DNA of 64,000 bases from Acidobacteria subdivision 2 bacterium RH1 MAG20. GTDB lineage: Bacteria; Acidobacteriota; Terriglobia; Terriglobales; Acidobacteriaceae. Numbering within the stretch: the stretch's first letter is position 1; every line of letters begins with the position of its first letter. Where the stretch lies: NCBI GenBank assembly GCA_002197545.1, contig NFUO01000098.1, positions 32,473 through 96,472 of the forward strand, in the 5' to 3' direction. This document shows positions 15,593 to 24,761 of the stretch, piece by piece. The notes beneath the pieces are model-generated. The model worked only from the letters and a program-made list of their open reading frames with translations, did no database searches and had not been told where the DNA came from. The position numbers and the translations under genes were made by a program.

Positions 15593-17176
15593 GTGAGTAT
15601 TGTTGCCGGCGTTGACTTTGGAACATTGAGCGTGCGCGTCTCGCTCTTCGACAAACAAAAAGGGAGATTAGGTTCAGGGGTCTCGGAGTATCCGCTGAAT
15701 CGTTCGACGCAGGACCCCAACTTCGCTACGCAGAGTCACACGGCGCAGATGGATGCGCTTGCGAGCGCGATGCAAAAGGCGCTGGCCGCCAGCAAGGTAA
15801 GCGGCGATGCGGTGAAGGCGCTTGCAATCGATACCACCGGTTCCAGCGTCATTCCTGTGGATGAAAATCTGCAACCGCTCGACGATTATTATCTGTGGTG
15901 CGATCACCGGGCGTGGCGCGAGGCGCAGGAGATCACCGGCAGCGCACACGCGCAGGGGATTGAGGCGATTGAGTGGTGCGGAGGGACCTACTCTTCGGAG
16001 TGGGGGTTCTCGAAGCTGCTGCACTGGCTGCGAAACAACCCTGAGAAACGCGCGCGGTTCGCCACGGCGATTGAAAACTGCGACATGGTCACGGCAACGC
16101 TCTGCGGATTTACGTCGGTGGCCGATCTGCCGCGCAGCATCTGCGCGATGGGCCACAAGTGGATGTGGAACGCGAAGTGGGGTGGACTTCCCTCGCAGGA
16201 GTTTCTCAGCTCCATCGATCCGCTCTTTGCCGGTGTAAGGGAAAAGCTCGCGGGACGCTATGAGACCTCGGACCGAATCGCGGGCACGCTCAGCGAGGCA
16301 TGGGCAAAGCGGCTGGGCCTTCATGCCGGAATCCCAATCCCCGTCGGAGGGATGGACGCGCACTGGGATGCGATTGCCGCAAACATCCGGCTCGGAGATG
16401 TCGTCAATGTCATCGGCACATCGACCTGCATCATCGGCGTGAGCGAACAACAGACACTGGTGCCGGGGGTGTGCGGCGTGGTTCCGGGGTCGGTGCTGCC
16501 AGAGTATGTCGGCATCGAGGCGGGCTTGTCCGCGGTCGGCGACATCTTCGACGCGATTGCCCGCAGGGCGGGATCGAATGTCGCAACGCTGACGCAGGAC
16601 CTCGAAAGCTATCGCGCCGGAGAGACTGGCCTGTTGCGCATGACGTGGGACAACGGCGACCGGACCGTTCTGGTAAACCCCAATCTCGGCGGCGTCACCC
16701 TTGGCTGGAACCTGATGCACACGGCGAAGGATGAGCTCTTCGCCGCTATCGAAGGCACGGCGCTGCATACGCGCATCATCCTCGAACGGATGGAGGAGAA
16801 AGGCGCTCCGGTCAAACGCATCATCAACGGCGGCGGCATTCCGCGGAAAAATAATGTGCTCAATCGCATCTATGCCAATGCGCTGAACAAGCCTGTCCTC
16901 GTGCCTTCGGGCGATGTCACCAGCCTTGGCTCGGCGATCTTCGCCTTTGTGGCCAGCGGCGACTACGCCTCTGTGCAAGAGGCCCAGGACGCGCTATGCC
17001 CGTCGCACACCGCCTTTCTGCCGGACGAACGCGAAGCCGCGGTCTACGACAAACTTTATTCGCTCTATCGCGAGCTTTATTTTTCGCTCGGAGATCCCAG
17101 CGCGCCCGCCGCGCGCATCGGACACATTCTGCCAACCCTGCGTAAGATTGCAAGCGAAGTTCCGGAGCGTATTTAA
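15593..17176 (+). CDS. araB: ribulokinase (FGGY family)
   Basis: The 527-residue product is a ribulokinase, phosphorylating ribulose to ribulose 5-phosphate in the cytoplasm. The first FGGY domain shows GVDFGTLSVRVSLFD and LAIDTTGSSVIPVDE, with YYLWCDHRAW, a block typical of ribulokinase. The second domain carries GGMDAHWDAIAAN, NVIGTSTCIIGVSE and the ATP-binding RIINGGGIPRKNNVLNRIYANAL. I place the start at the GTG at 15593, which follows AGGAG by seven bases, rather than the tandem ATGs at 15575 and 15578. Bacterial ribulokinases accept L- and D-ribulose. Its stop codon overlaps the transporter start by one base (TAATG). Confidence 0.9.
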   Translation: MSIVAGVDFGTLSVRVSLFDKQKGRLGSGVSEYPLNRSTQDPNFATQSHTAQMDALASAMQKALAASKVSGDAVKALAIDTTGSSVIPVDENLQPLDDYYLWCDHRAWREAQEITGSAHAQGIEAIEWCGGTYSSEWGFSKLLHWLRNNPEKRARFATAIENCDMVTATLCGFTSVADLPRSICAMGHKWMWNAKWGGLPSQEFLSSIDPLFAGVREKLAGRYETSDRIAGTLSEAWAKRLGLHAGIPIPVGGMDAHWDAIAANIRLGDVVNVIGTSTCIIGVSEQQTLVPGVCGVVPGSVLPEYVGIEAGLSAVGDIFDAIARRAGSNVATLTQDLESYRAGETGLLRMTWDNGDRTVLVNPNLGGVTLGWNLMHTAKDELFAAIEGTALHTRIILERMEEKGAPVKRIINGGGIPRKNNVLNRIYANALNKPVLVPSGDVTSLGSAIFAFVASGDYASVQEAQDALCPSHTAFLPDEREAAVYDKLYSLYRELYFSLGDPSAPAARIGHILPTLRKIASEVPERI

Positions 17177-18504
17177 TGAGCATCAACTCTCACGTCATCA
17201 AGAGCACCGTCGTAGGCGCGCTGGGCGGGCTGCTGTTCGGGTTCGATACCGCGGTGATCTCCGGCACCACGCACGCTCTCACGCAGGTCTATCATCTTTC
17301 TCCGGGGCTGCTTGGAGTTACCGTTTCAAGCGCGCTGGTCGGCACGGTGATCGGCGCCATGGGAGCAGGCATTCCGGGGCAGCGGTTTGGACGGCGCGAC
17401 AGCCTTCGCGTCATGGCGCTCTTTTATGTCATCTCCGCGCTGGGGTGCGCGCTTGCCTGGAACTGGCCGGCGCTGATCTTCTTTCGCTTCATCGGAGGCA
17501 TCGGCATTGGCGGGTCGTCCGTCCTGGGCCCGATGTACATCGCCGAAGTTGCGCCGACCGAATGGCGAGGGCGTCTGGTCGGCTTCTTTCAGGTCAATGT
17601 CGTTGTGGGCATTCTGCTCGCCTATGTTTCCAATTTCCTGATAGGCACGATGCATCTTGGCGCGATCGAGTGGCGCTGGCAGTTGGGCATCGCCGCAGTT
17701 CCGGCGGTCCTTTTTCTCGTTGCGCTGTTCGCTATTCCGCGCAGTCCGCGCTGGCTGGTGACACAGACGAAGACGGATGAAGCGCTGGAGGTGCTTCGTC
17801 TCACGGGCATCCCGCATCCGCAAAAAGATCTCGAAGAGATTATTGCCTCTGTTCATATGGAACGATCTGGGTCGGCTGACTCGCTGTTCTCAAAACGATA
17901 CCGGCGTCCAGTCATTCTCGCCATCACGGTAGGCATGTTCTGCCAGTTGTCCGGCATCAACGCCATCCTCTATTACCTGAACGACATCTTCGCTCTGGCT
18001 GGGGCGTCCAAGGTCTCAGGCGATCTGCAAGCCGTCGCCGTGGGCGCAGCCAACCTTGTAGCGACTCTGCTTGCCATGTCGGTGATCGACAAGTTTGGCC
18101 GCAAGAAGCTGCTGCTCTTTGGGACCGCGGGGCTTGCTCTCTGTCTCACCGCCGTCTCTTATGTCTTCCTTACGCACAGGCACCTCGACTGGCTGGTATG
18201 GCTGCTGATGCTCTATATCGCGTTCTTTGCGGTGTCTCAGGGAGCAGTCGTTTGGGTTTACATCAGCGAGGTCTTTCCCACGCGAGTGCGGTCCAAGGGG
18301 CAGAGCCTTGGCAGTTCCGCTCATTGGCTGACGAACGCGCTGATCTCGCTGATATTCCCTCTGATGGCGATGTCTTCGGGAGCGTATCCATTTATATTTT
18401 TTGCCGCGATGATGGTGCTCGATTTCTTCCTGGTGCTCTTCTATTACCCCGAAACCAGCAATATTTCTCTTGAGCATTTGCAGACTAATCTTGGCATCGA
18501 TTAA
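17176..18504 (+). CDS. sugar porter family MFS transporter
   Basis: The 442-residue inner-membrane protein has about twelve transmembrane helices and the sugar-porter signatures: GGLLFGFDTAVISG in helix 1, GRRDSLR between helices 2 and 3, RFIGGIGIGGSSVLGPMYIAEVAPTEWRGR in helices 4-5, PRSPRWLV before the central loop, QLSGINAILYY in helix 7, and a PETSNISLEHL C-terminal motif. XylE and AraE of this family import pentoses or hexoses with protons. It is translationally coupled to the kinase upstream, so it most likely imports the pentose that this locus processes. The exact sugar is not readable. Confidence 0.92.
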   Translation: MSINSHVIKSTVVGALGGLLFGFDTAVISGTTHALTQVYHLSPGLLGVTVSSALVGTVIGAMGAGIPGQRFGRRDSLRVMALFYVISALGCALAWNWPALIFFRFIGGIGIGGSSVLGPMYIAEVAPTEWRGRLVGFFQVNVVVGILLAYVSNFLIGTMHLGAIEWRWQLGIAAVPAVLFLVALFAIPRSPRWLVTQTKTDEALEVLRLTGIPHPQKDLEEIIASVHMERSGSADSLFSKRYRRPVILAITVGMFCQLSGINAILYYLNDIFALAGASKVSGDLQAVAVGAANLVATLLAMSVIDKFGRKKLLLFGTAGLALCLTAVSYVFLTHRHLDWLVWLLMLYIAFFAVSQGAVVWVYISEVFPTRVRSKGQSLGSSAHWLTNALISLIFPLMAMSSGAYPFIFFAAMMVLDFFLVLFYYPETSNISLEHLQTNLGID

Positions 18505-18557
18505 CTTCAGGTCGGATTGAGATGGATGGTGTAACGGCTTGGCGGTTGAGGCGAAAG

Positions 18558-18728
18558 GCAAATACAGGGGCCTCTCCACTACGCTTCGCTTCGGTCGAGA
18601 TGACGTGAGTTAGGGTGAGGGGTTGGATTTGTGAGTGGTTCTAACCGCAGGTCCCTCCGCTTCGCTGCGGGATGACAACAAAGAGACCGTCGAGATGACG
18701 TGCGGTTGAGGAGGGTCGAGATGACGCG
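18558..18728 (+). repeat. cluster of R1-type repeat units
   Basis: One full unit (AAATACAGGGGCCTCTCCAC to GGTCGAGATGACGTG) is followed by a second variant (CTAACCGCAGGTCCCTCCGC to GGGATGACAAC) and two truncated GTCGAGATGACG ends. It fills the gap between the transporter and the GH172 gene. Confidence 0.75.
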
Positions 18729-18775
18729 CTCCTTTGCTCTCATAGAAACAGGAAAAATTCTTTAATGAGGAAACC

Positions 18776-19921
18776 ATGATGGTGCGATTTGCGACTTTTC
18801 TTTTACTCACTGCCAGCTTCGTCATGGCGGATGCTCAGACGCAGAACTGGCAGCCGGATGTCACGCAACAACAGACCTACAAGCAGCACCGCGCCTCCAG
18901 CTCCGATCCAACCGGAGGCAACGCGGATGCGCGCACCGTTGCTCCGGGCGCGACCTACACTGTTTTAGACACAGACGGGCCGGGCGTGATCTCGCATATC
19001 TGGTTCACCATCAGCGATGGGGAGCCGTACCACCTCAAGCGCATTGTCCTGCGCATCTACTGGGATGGAGAGGCGACGCCGAGCGTCGAAGCTCCAATCG
19101 GCGATTTCTTCGGCCTGGGGCTGGGCACTTATCATAGCTGGCACTCCGAGATGCTCTCCGTCGGGAGCGTCAAAGCGTTGAACTGTTTTTTCCCGATGCC
19201 CTATCGGCATCACGCTCGCATTACGGTTACCAATGAAGGCAAGCAGCCGATCAACAGCCTGTACTACAACGTCGACTACCGCACCGATATTCAACCGTTT
19301 GCGGCAGACACGTTGTACTTCCACGCGCAGTATCGCCAGGCGCAGCCTAATCATGGCTGGACGAATAAATGGGAGACCAACGGCACTCCGCCAATCAACG
19401 ATACGAAAAATCTGGATGGCAAAGATAACTATGTCTGGCTCGACGCGAAGGGGCATGGACAATTTGTCGGCGTGACCATGTCTGTGCTGCAAAATCAAGA
19501 CTCGTGGTGGGGCGAAGGCGATGACATGTTCTTTATCGACGGCGCAAAAGCTCCATCCATCGCTGGCACGGGCACGGAAGATTATTTTCTCGGCGCGTGG
19601 GACTTCGGAGGCCAGGCATTCTCGTATCCACTCTATGGCGCGCCTGTCGTCGGCGAGGAGTTGGCAGGCAGCAGGTCGAGCGTCTACCGCTTTCATCTCG
19701 ATTCTCCGATTCCCTTCACGCAATCTATCAAGGCGACCATCGAGCATGGTCATGCGAACCACCGCTCCGACAACTACTACTCCGTTGCCTACTGGTATCA
19801 GGCGGAGCCGCACGCGGCCTTTCCTCCGTTGCCGCCTGTGGCTGAAAGAATACCGGCGCTGCAATCGGTGGGCGGGCCGGGGAATGCTTCTCCTGCTGCG
19901 GGCAACTCACATTCACGATAA
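18776..19921 (+). CDS. GH172 family glycoside hydrolase (DUF2961), secreted
   Basis: The 381-residue product has a signal peptide (MMVRFATFLLLTASFVMADAQ) and a complete DUF2961 jelly-roll domain. Recognisable blocks are GPGVISHIWFTISD, LRIYWDGEATPSVEAPIGDFFGLG, CFFPMPYRHHARI, and GTGTEDYFLGAWDF, where Glu268 aligns with the acid of the hexameric GH172 enzymes. Characterised members act on D-fructofuranosides and D-arabinofuranosides, including mycobacterial D-arabinan. A RBS (GAGGAAACC) precedes the tandem ATG. It is followed after 38 bases by the GH51 gene; the two probably act together outside the cytoplasm. A furanoside substrate is an inference. Confidence 0.85.
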   Translation: MMVRFATFLLLTASFVMADAQTQNWQPDVTQQQTYKQHRASSSDPTGGNADARTVAPGATYTVLDTDGPGVISHIWFTISDGEPYHLKRIVLRIYWDGEATPSVEAPIGDFFGLGLGTYHSWHSEMLSVGSVKALNCFFPMPYRHHARITVTNEGKQPINSLYYNVDYRTDIQPFAADTLYFHAQYRQAQPNHGWTNKWETNGTPPINDTKNLDGKDNYVWLDAKGHGQFVGVTMSVLQNQDSWWGEGDDMFFIDGAKAPSIAGTGTEDYFLGAWDFGGQAFSYPLYGAPVVGEELAGSRSSVYRFHLDSPIPFTQSIKATIEHGHANHRSDNYYSVAYWYQAEPHAAFPPLPPVAERIPALQSVGGPGNASPAAGNSHSR

Positions 19922-19959
19922 GGCTTTGTTACCAGACTCGTGTAAGGAGGCCTCATCCA

Positions 19960-22020
19960 GTGTGCCGTACTTTTTTTTCGCTCAGATCTCTCGCGCAGGT
20001 TGTCTTGCTCGCTGGAACTGCGGTTGCGGCAGTCCATCCGCTCTCCGCCCAGATTACGAATGCGGGCGACCTCTCCAGCGCGCCGATTGAAGTACGCATC
20101 ACGCGCCCCGCAGATGCGAAGACGATCCCTACAAGCGTCTTCGGCAGTTTTCTTGAGCCTATCGGAAGATCGACCTATGGCGGACTCTGGGCCGATGTGC
20201 TGGAGAACCCCAGCTTTGAAGATGGTCTGTGGAGCGCGGGCAACATTGCCAACATGCTGCAGGCGCGTCCGGAGTTGCGGCGGGCCTCGCAGCTTGGAAT
20301 TCCGCTGCCATGGGAGCCGCTCGATCAGGCGCAGGGAGCGCGCTACTTGCCGGTGTGGGGAGACGCGGCGAACTCGAGCCGTTCGGTGCTGATTATGTCG
20401 CTGCCGGATAAGGAAGTGGGCATCCGCCAGAGGGTGTATCTGCCGGTGCAACGCGAGCTCGCCTATACCGGTAGCGTCTGGCTGAAGCACAAGCAGGGGC
20501 CAGCTAAAGTCACGGTCTCGCTGCGCGCACACGATCACGAAGACCGTGTTCTCGCGACGCAGAGCCTTGAAGCCTCAGCGACTGAGTGGACGAAGTACGT
20601 TTTTCAACTTGCGCTCAAGCCGGGGCAGGTCGCTCGGCTGGAGCCGGTAGATTTCGTCATAGCGCTCGATAACGATGCGCGCGTCGAGGTGGATGAAGCA
20701 TCTCTCATGCCCGCCGACAATATCGATGGAATGGACCCGGACGTGATTGCGATGGCCCGCGATCTGCATTCGCCTCTTGTCCGTTTTGGGGGCAACTTTA
20801 CCTCTGCCTACGACTGGAAGGACGGCATCGGTCCACGAGACAAACGTGTCAGCAAGCTGAACGTCTCATGGGGCATTCCCGAATACAACACCTTCGGCAC
20901 CGATGAGTTTCTTGAGTTCTGCAAACTCATTCACGCGCAGCCACAGATCGCACTCAATCTCGGCACGGACACTCCGCAGAATGCCGCGGCATGGGTGCAG
21001 TATATCGACCAGCATTGGGGCGACCATAAAGGCGGTCTGCTATGGGAGCTGGGCAACGAGCTGTGGGGAGATTTTCAGACAGGGTATCCGACCATAAGCC
21101 GCGTCGCCGAGATCACTCGCAACGTCAGCGACGCCGTGCGGCGGGTGGACCCTCGCGCTCGCTTGATCGCTACCGGCGGCGATGAAGACAGGTTCCATGA
21201 CTGGAACGCCGCGCAGTTAAGCAATCCTCCGGGAACGTTCGACTATCTCTCGACTCATTTCGTGGTCAGCGACGACGTGCGGATGCCTGACTCCACGCCG
21301 CAGTTCCGCACCATGGCGAGCCTGGCGTTGCCCATCGGTCTGGAGAAGCAGATGCACGCCATCCACGAACAGGTCCAGCAGAGCCCGCATCGCGACCATG
21401 TGAACACGGCCTTCACGGAGTGGCTGATGATCTCCAGATCGCATACGGGACTGAACTTCACCAATATGGGTGGAGCGCTGTTCGCCGGCGGCTTCCTCAA
21501 CATGGTCATCCGCAACTCCGATATCGTTCCCATCTCGGACATGACCGGCATCATGGAGTTCGGGGGCATCTGGAGCAGGCGCGGACAGGTCTACGGAGCG
21601 CCCGCCTACTGGGTCCTCCGCGAGTATGCGAACGCGCGTCCGCGAACTTTGCTTAGCGTGGAGTCAAACTCGCCGGGCTATTCTGTAGCCAATGGCGTCA
21701 AACGTTTACCTGAGATTGCGGATGTGCCTTACCTCGATGTGACCGCAGCCGAGTCCGAGGGAGGAAAGTCGATTGTCCTGCTGTGCGTGAATCGTCATCT
21801 GACGCGGGCGCTGACAGCCAGCTTCGACTTCGCCGGCCTTGGAGTAAAAGGACGAAACGCCAAGGTCACGACGATTGCCGCAGACAGTATCGGCGCAGTG
21901 AATGATGAAGAGAAGCCGGACCGCGTAAAACCTGTAGCGGATACCGAAGCTGTCCACGGTGCGTTCACGCACACGTTTCCCAGCGCGAGCATCACTGTGA
22001 TTGAGATTCCGTTGCAATAG
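19960..22020 (+). CDS. GH51 alpha-arabinofuranosidase, secreted
   Basis: The 686-residue product starts at a GTG with AAGGAGG nine bases upstream and has a signal peptide ending near HPLSAQ. Features of GH51 are the N-terminal SVFGSFLEPIGRSTYGGLWADVLENPSFEDG, a carbohydrate-binding-like beta region at about 150-240, the (beta/alpha)8 barrel with VRFGGNFTSAYDWKDGIGPRDKR, the acid/base Glu367 in WELGNELWG, and the nucleophile Glu487 in TEWLM. The family removes terminal arabinofuranosyl groups, typically alpha-L, by a retaining mechanism. Membership in the same block as GH172, isomerase, kinase and porter suggests a common arabinofuranoside-containing polymer. Confidence 0.9.
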   Translation: MCRTFFSLRSLAQVVLLAGTAVAAVHPLSAQITNAGDLSSAPIEVRITRPADAKTIPTSVFGSFLEPIGRSTYGGLWADVLENPSFEDGLWSAGNIANMLQARPELRRASQLGIPLPWEPLDQAQGARYLPVWGDAANSSRSVLIMSLPDKEVGIRQRVYLPVQRELAYTGSVWLKHKQGPAKVTVSLRAHDHEDRVLATQSLEASATEWTKYVFQLALKPGQVARLEPVDFVIALDNDARVEVDEASLMPADNIDGMDPDVIAMARDLHSPLVRFGGNFTSAYDWKDGIGPRDKRVSKLNVSWGIPEYNTFGTDEFLEFCKLIHAQPQIALNLGTDTPQNAAAWVQYIDQHWGDHKGGLLWELGNELWGDFQTGYPTISRVAEITRNVSDAVRRVDPRARLIATGGDEDRFHDWNAAQLSNPPGTFDYLSTHFVVSDDVRMPDSTPQFRTMASLALPIGLEKQMHAIHEQVQQSPHRDHVNTAFTEWLMISRSHTGLNFTNMGGALFAGGFLNMVIRNSDIVPISDMTGIMEFGGIWSRRGQVYGAPAYWVLREYANARPRTLLSVESNSPGYSVANGVKRLPEIADVPYLDVTAAESEGGKSIVLLCVNRHLTRALTASFDFAGLGVKGRNAKVTTIAADSIGAVNDEEKPDRVKPVADTEAVHGAFTHTFPSASITVIEIPLQ

Positions 22021-22060
22021 AAGGTGGGGATTAAAGAACAGGCAACAACAAAGGCAAAGG

Positions 22061-22098
22061 CGAAATACCGGGGGTTCTTCGCTGCGCTCAGAATGACA
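22061..22098 (+). repeat. short R1-type repeat variant
   Basis: GAAATACCGGGGGTTCTTCG, then CTGCGCTCAGAATGACA. It lies between GH51 and the diguanylate cyclase gene, which converge here. Confidence 0.6.
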
Positions 22099-22135
22099 AT
22101 GCTTTTGATGGCTCGATAGTATCTGCAAGACTGCT

Positions 22136-23632
22136 CTAAGCGTACTCGATTCGGTTGCGGCCTCGCCGCTTGGCGCGATAGAGTGCCGCATCGGCAACTT
22201 CGACAAAGGCGGCGGAAGAGCTTTCGTTGGGAAATTCGTAGGCTGCAATGCCGATGCTGATGGTGACCGACTGGCCGATCGGCGTCTCGTTCTCCAGGTT
22301 GAGCGTGCGGACGAACTCTCGCATCCTGCGGGCCACGGTATCGGCGCCCTGCCTGTCGGTTGCGGAGAGGACCGCGGCAAACTCTTCGCCGCCGTACCGG
22401 GCGAGCAGGTCCGCGCTGCGGGGCAATGCGGTCTGCAATGCCTGCGCGATCTGGATGAGGCACTCGTCGCCATAGCGATGGCCATACCTGTCGTTCAGGT
22501 TTTTGAAGTAGTCCACATCGATCATCAAGAGCGCTAATGGGCTTCGCCTGCGCACGGCGCGGCGCCATTCGACATCGAGGGTGTGATCGAAGCAGCGCCG
22601 GTTGGCGACGCCGGTGAGGCTGTCGGTCAGCGACACCTCCTCCATCAGGTCTCTGGCTTCCTGCAACTCCTGCTGTGCCTGCATGTAACGGCTCTGCAGA
22701 AGCGTAGCGCGGACGCCATAGACGGCGAGCGCGAGAACGATGCCGCTCATCCCAATGTAGAAATGCTGCCGCACCAGCACAGCACCCAGCGCAAGCAGCG
22801 CCAGGGTAAAAAAGATCGGGCTGGCATTGTCGATATAGAGTGCCAGCGGTTTTCTCTGCGCAGATTGGGGCGCTTCCTTACGCTGCGTGAAGAAAAACAC
22901 GATGGCAAGCGCGAGAAATAGAAAGGGAAGCTCTTCCAAGAGATCGTAAAGCCCCGTGTTCTCGTTCAGCGAAACGGTCAGATGGTTATACAGGCACACG
23001 CAGAAGGCGTAGACCCAGAGAAAGCTGCATAAGACGAGGTAAAAGCGGCGCTTTTCCCCCTCATGGGGATGGGCCATCAGCCGCAGCGTGGCGGCGGCGG
23101 CAAGAGCGATATTTTCTACGGTGTATGTGACAAGCAGCAATGACACAGAGAGAGGCTGAAGCGGCTGATGGGTAAATGGGACGACGGAAAAGATCGCGAC
23201 ATAGGCGAGAAAAGCCGTCATCAGGGCCTGAAGGCCATCGAGCCAGAAGAAGAGGGTGATCTGCTCTCCATCCGCCGGAGAAGAGATGGCGAGGAGCACG
23301 GGCACTCCAAAGCCGAAGAAGAGGAAGTCAGAAAAGTACGCAACAGTGATCGAAATATGCTGAAACAGATCTTCCCATGCCGCGAAGAGAATTCCTGCTT
23401 CCCAGATGAGCAGCGCGGCGCAGAGAAGTGTCCAGAGCAGGCGGGTCCGCACCGCATGAGCACGAGCGTATCCCCAGCAGACCATCAGCACGAGCCAGGG
23501 CGCAAGGATGACAAACGGATAGGAGACGGCCATCGCGTGGGCCGGAGATAACTTAATGCACAGGGCATGAAGGCCAAGATAGGCAAGCATGAGTAAAACG
23601 GCAGGGCGAGGGTTTAGCACACGGCTAAACAT
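22136..23632 (-). CDS. membrane-bound diguanylate cyclase (GGDEF)
   Basis: The 498-residue protein has an N-terminal half of about nine hydrophobic helices, a short coiled coil, and a C-terminal GGDEF domain that makes cyclic di-GMP from two GTP. The active-site loop reads RYGGEEF, a functional variant, with the metal-binding MIDVDYFKNLNDRYGH before it. An I-site RxxD (RSAD) lies five residues upstream of the GGEEF, so product inhibition is expected. The membrane half looks like a general 7TM/MASE-like sensor; the ligand is unknown. The ATG at 23632 is preferred to an in-frame GTG at 23692 because an AGGAAAA lies nearby. It is transcribed alone. Confidence 0.9.
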   Translation of the reverse strand: MFSRVLNPRPAVLLMLAYLGLHALCIKLSPAHAMAVSYPFVILAPWLVLMVCWGYARAHAVRTRLLWTLLCAALLIWEAGILFAAWEDLFQHISITVAYFSDFLFFGFGVPVLLAISSPADGEQITLFFWLDGLQALMTAFLAYVAIFSVVPFTHQPLQPLSVSLLLVTYTVENIALAAAATLRLMAHPHEGEKRRFYLVLCSFLWVYAFCVCLYNHLTVSLNENTGLYDLLEELPFLFLALAIVFFFTQRKEAPQSAQRKPLALYIDNASPIFFTLALLALGAVLVRQHFYIGMSGIVLALAVYGVRATLLQSRYMQAQQELQEARDLMEEVSLTDSLTGVANRRCFDHTLDVEWRRAVRRRSPLALLMIDVDYFKNLNDRYGHRYGDECLIQIAQALQTALPRSADLLARYGGEEFAAVLSATDRQGADTVARRMREFVRTLNLENETPIGQSVTISIGIAAYEFPNESSSAAFVEVADAALYRAKRRGRNRIEYA

Positions 23633-23810
23633 AGACCCGATATTTTCCTGCGGCCACAAAGCGCACGAATCCTCCGCCAACCAGAAGAACACAAAAGAGG
23701 AGGGACCTCGTTATCGGAAAACTACCACTTAAGTTGCGATAGCCGTCAAGTTGCGAGTTTCCCGAACTAAAGCATTTTCACAGATGATATGGGTCTTTCC
23801 GGTCAAAGGA

Positions 23811-23932
23811 AAGGCAAATAGAGGGGTCTCTCCACTGCGGCGGCAAAAGCGCCGCCTTCGGTCGGGATGACGTGGGTTTTGTGGGAGCACAAGCGCAAAC
23901 TTGTTCAATTTTGCTTCGGTCGAGATGACGTG
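23811..23932 (+). repeat. R1-type repeat followed by a truncated copy
   Basis: AAATAGAGGGGTCTCTCCAC, the hairpin GGCGGCAAAAGCGCCGCC, and GGTCGGGATGACGTG are followed by a second TTCGGTCGAGATGACGTG end. The 23633-23965 gap shows no gene. Confidence 0.75.
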
Positions 23933-23965
23933 CTCCTTTGTCCTCACAAAAATATTAAAAATGCT

Positions 23966-24742
23966 CTAGGCGCGGCGGCGGTAACGAATGGCGAACTCAT
24001 AGCCGGGATTGGGCGGAAAGAGCTTTGCCACCAGCCGAAGCCGGTCGGCCAGTGCCTGTGGGGCAAGCAGAGGATACTCGCGCTCGCGCAGCTCGGAGTA
24101 GTCGAAGTCCACCGAGAGCGAGAGCTGATAGATGGCGACGGCGTCGGAGAAGGCCGATTCGAGGAAGCTGGATTTGGCCTTCTCGTCGATGACGGGTTTG
24201 CCGTCGATCTTTCCCGAACTCGCGTTACCCCCAAGAGAGAGGTTGCGGCTCTCCCAGGAGTCCTGGCTGGTCTCTCCGCGGACGTCGGCCAGCGCCTGCG
24301 ACCAGACCAGTTGGTTGAAGTCCTCGGGAACCCCGGCGGTATCGACGAAGGCGTGGCCCACGTTGATGAAGAACTCGAATGCCAGGGCAAAGCGGTCGCC
24401 CAGCAGCCGGGTAGAGATAAAGACGCCGTCGGCGCCATCGAGCGGTACATTGCGGTGGCAGATGGCCTGGTCGCCCAGTTCGGGCGCGTAGGCGGGAGCG
24501 ACCAAGGTGGCTTCGCCGCCGCGGCGCTCGCTCAGCGCAAGCGGCACAAAATAATAAGTCTTCCGCGCAAGCGCGTTGGCGATGGCTACCGGGACCGCCT
24601 GCACCATGCGTTCGAGGTCCTTGTCGTCGATGTTATTTTCGCCAAATGCGGCGTAGCTGACGCCGTTGGGAGCCTTACGCACCGCGGTTTCGCGGGCAAC
24701 CTGCACCGCCTGGACCAGCCCGTCTTGCACACTTTCTGCCAT
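23966..24742 (-). CDS. conserved protein of unknown function
   Basis: The 258-residue soluble protein starts MAESVQDGLVQAVQVARETA and has no signal peptide, membrane span or known motif. Its middle (VFISTRLLGDRFALAFEFFINVGHAFVDTAGVPEDF) and end (YPLLAPQALADRLRLVAKLFPPNPGYEFAIRYRRRA) are well-formed alpha/beta sequence, so it is a real gene. It faces a divergent gene with only 19 bases between the two start codons; no Shine-Dalgarno is visible and a -10-like TAGAAT lies eight bases before the ATG, suggesting a leaderless transcript. Function unknown. A longer in-frame start at 24796 would overlap the divergent gene and is less likely. Confidence 0.75.
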   Translation of the reverse strand: MAESVQDGLVQAVQVARETAVRKAPNGVSYAAFGENNIDDKDLERMVQAVPVAIANALARKTYYFVPLALSERRGGEATLVAPAYAPELGDQAICHRNVPLDGADGVFISTRLLGDRFALAFEFFINVGHAFVDTAGVPEDFNQLVWSQALADVRGETSQDSWESRNLSLGGNASSGKIDGKPVIDEKAKSSFLESAFSDAVAIYQLSLSVDFDYSELREREYPLLAPQALADRLRLVAKLFPPNPGYEFAIRYRRRA

Positions 24743-24761
24743 AAGGCAGTATTCTACTGGT
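24743..24761. promoter_or_regulatory. candidate shared divergent promoter (symmetric -10)
   Basis: The 19 bases between the two start codons contain TATTCT on the plus strand (24750-24755), six bases before the plus ATG, and TAGAAT on the minus strand (24756-24751), eight bases before the minus ATG. Both would place transcription starts at or next to the start codons. A TTGCAC (24725-24730) may serve as a poor -35 for the plus gene. Confidence 0.35.

Noticed and set aside
15674..16978. A 434-codon minus-strand frame opposite the ribulokinase gene.
   Set aside because: The ribulokinase on the plus strand has complete family blocks; the antisense frame has none.
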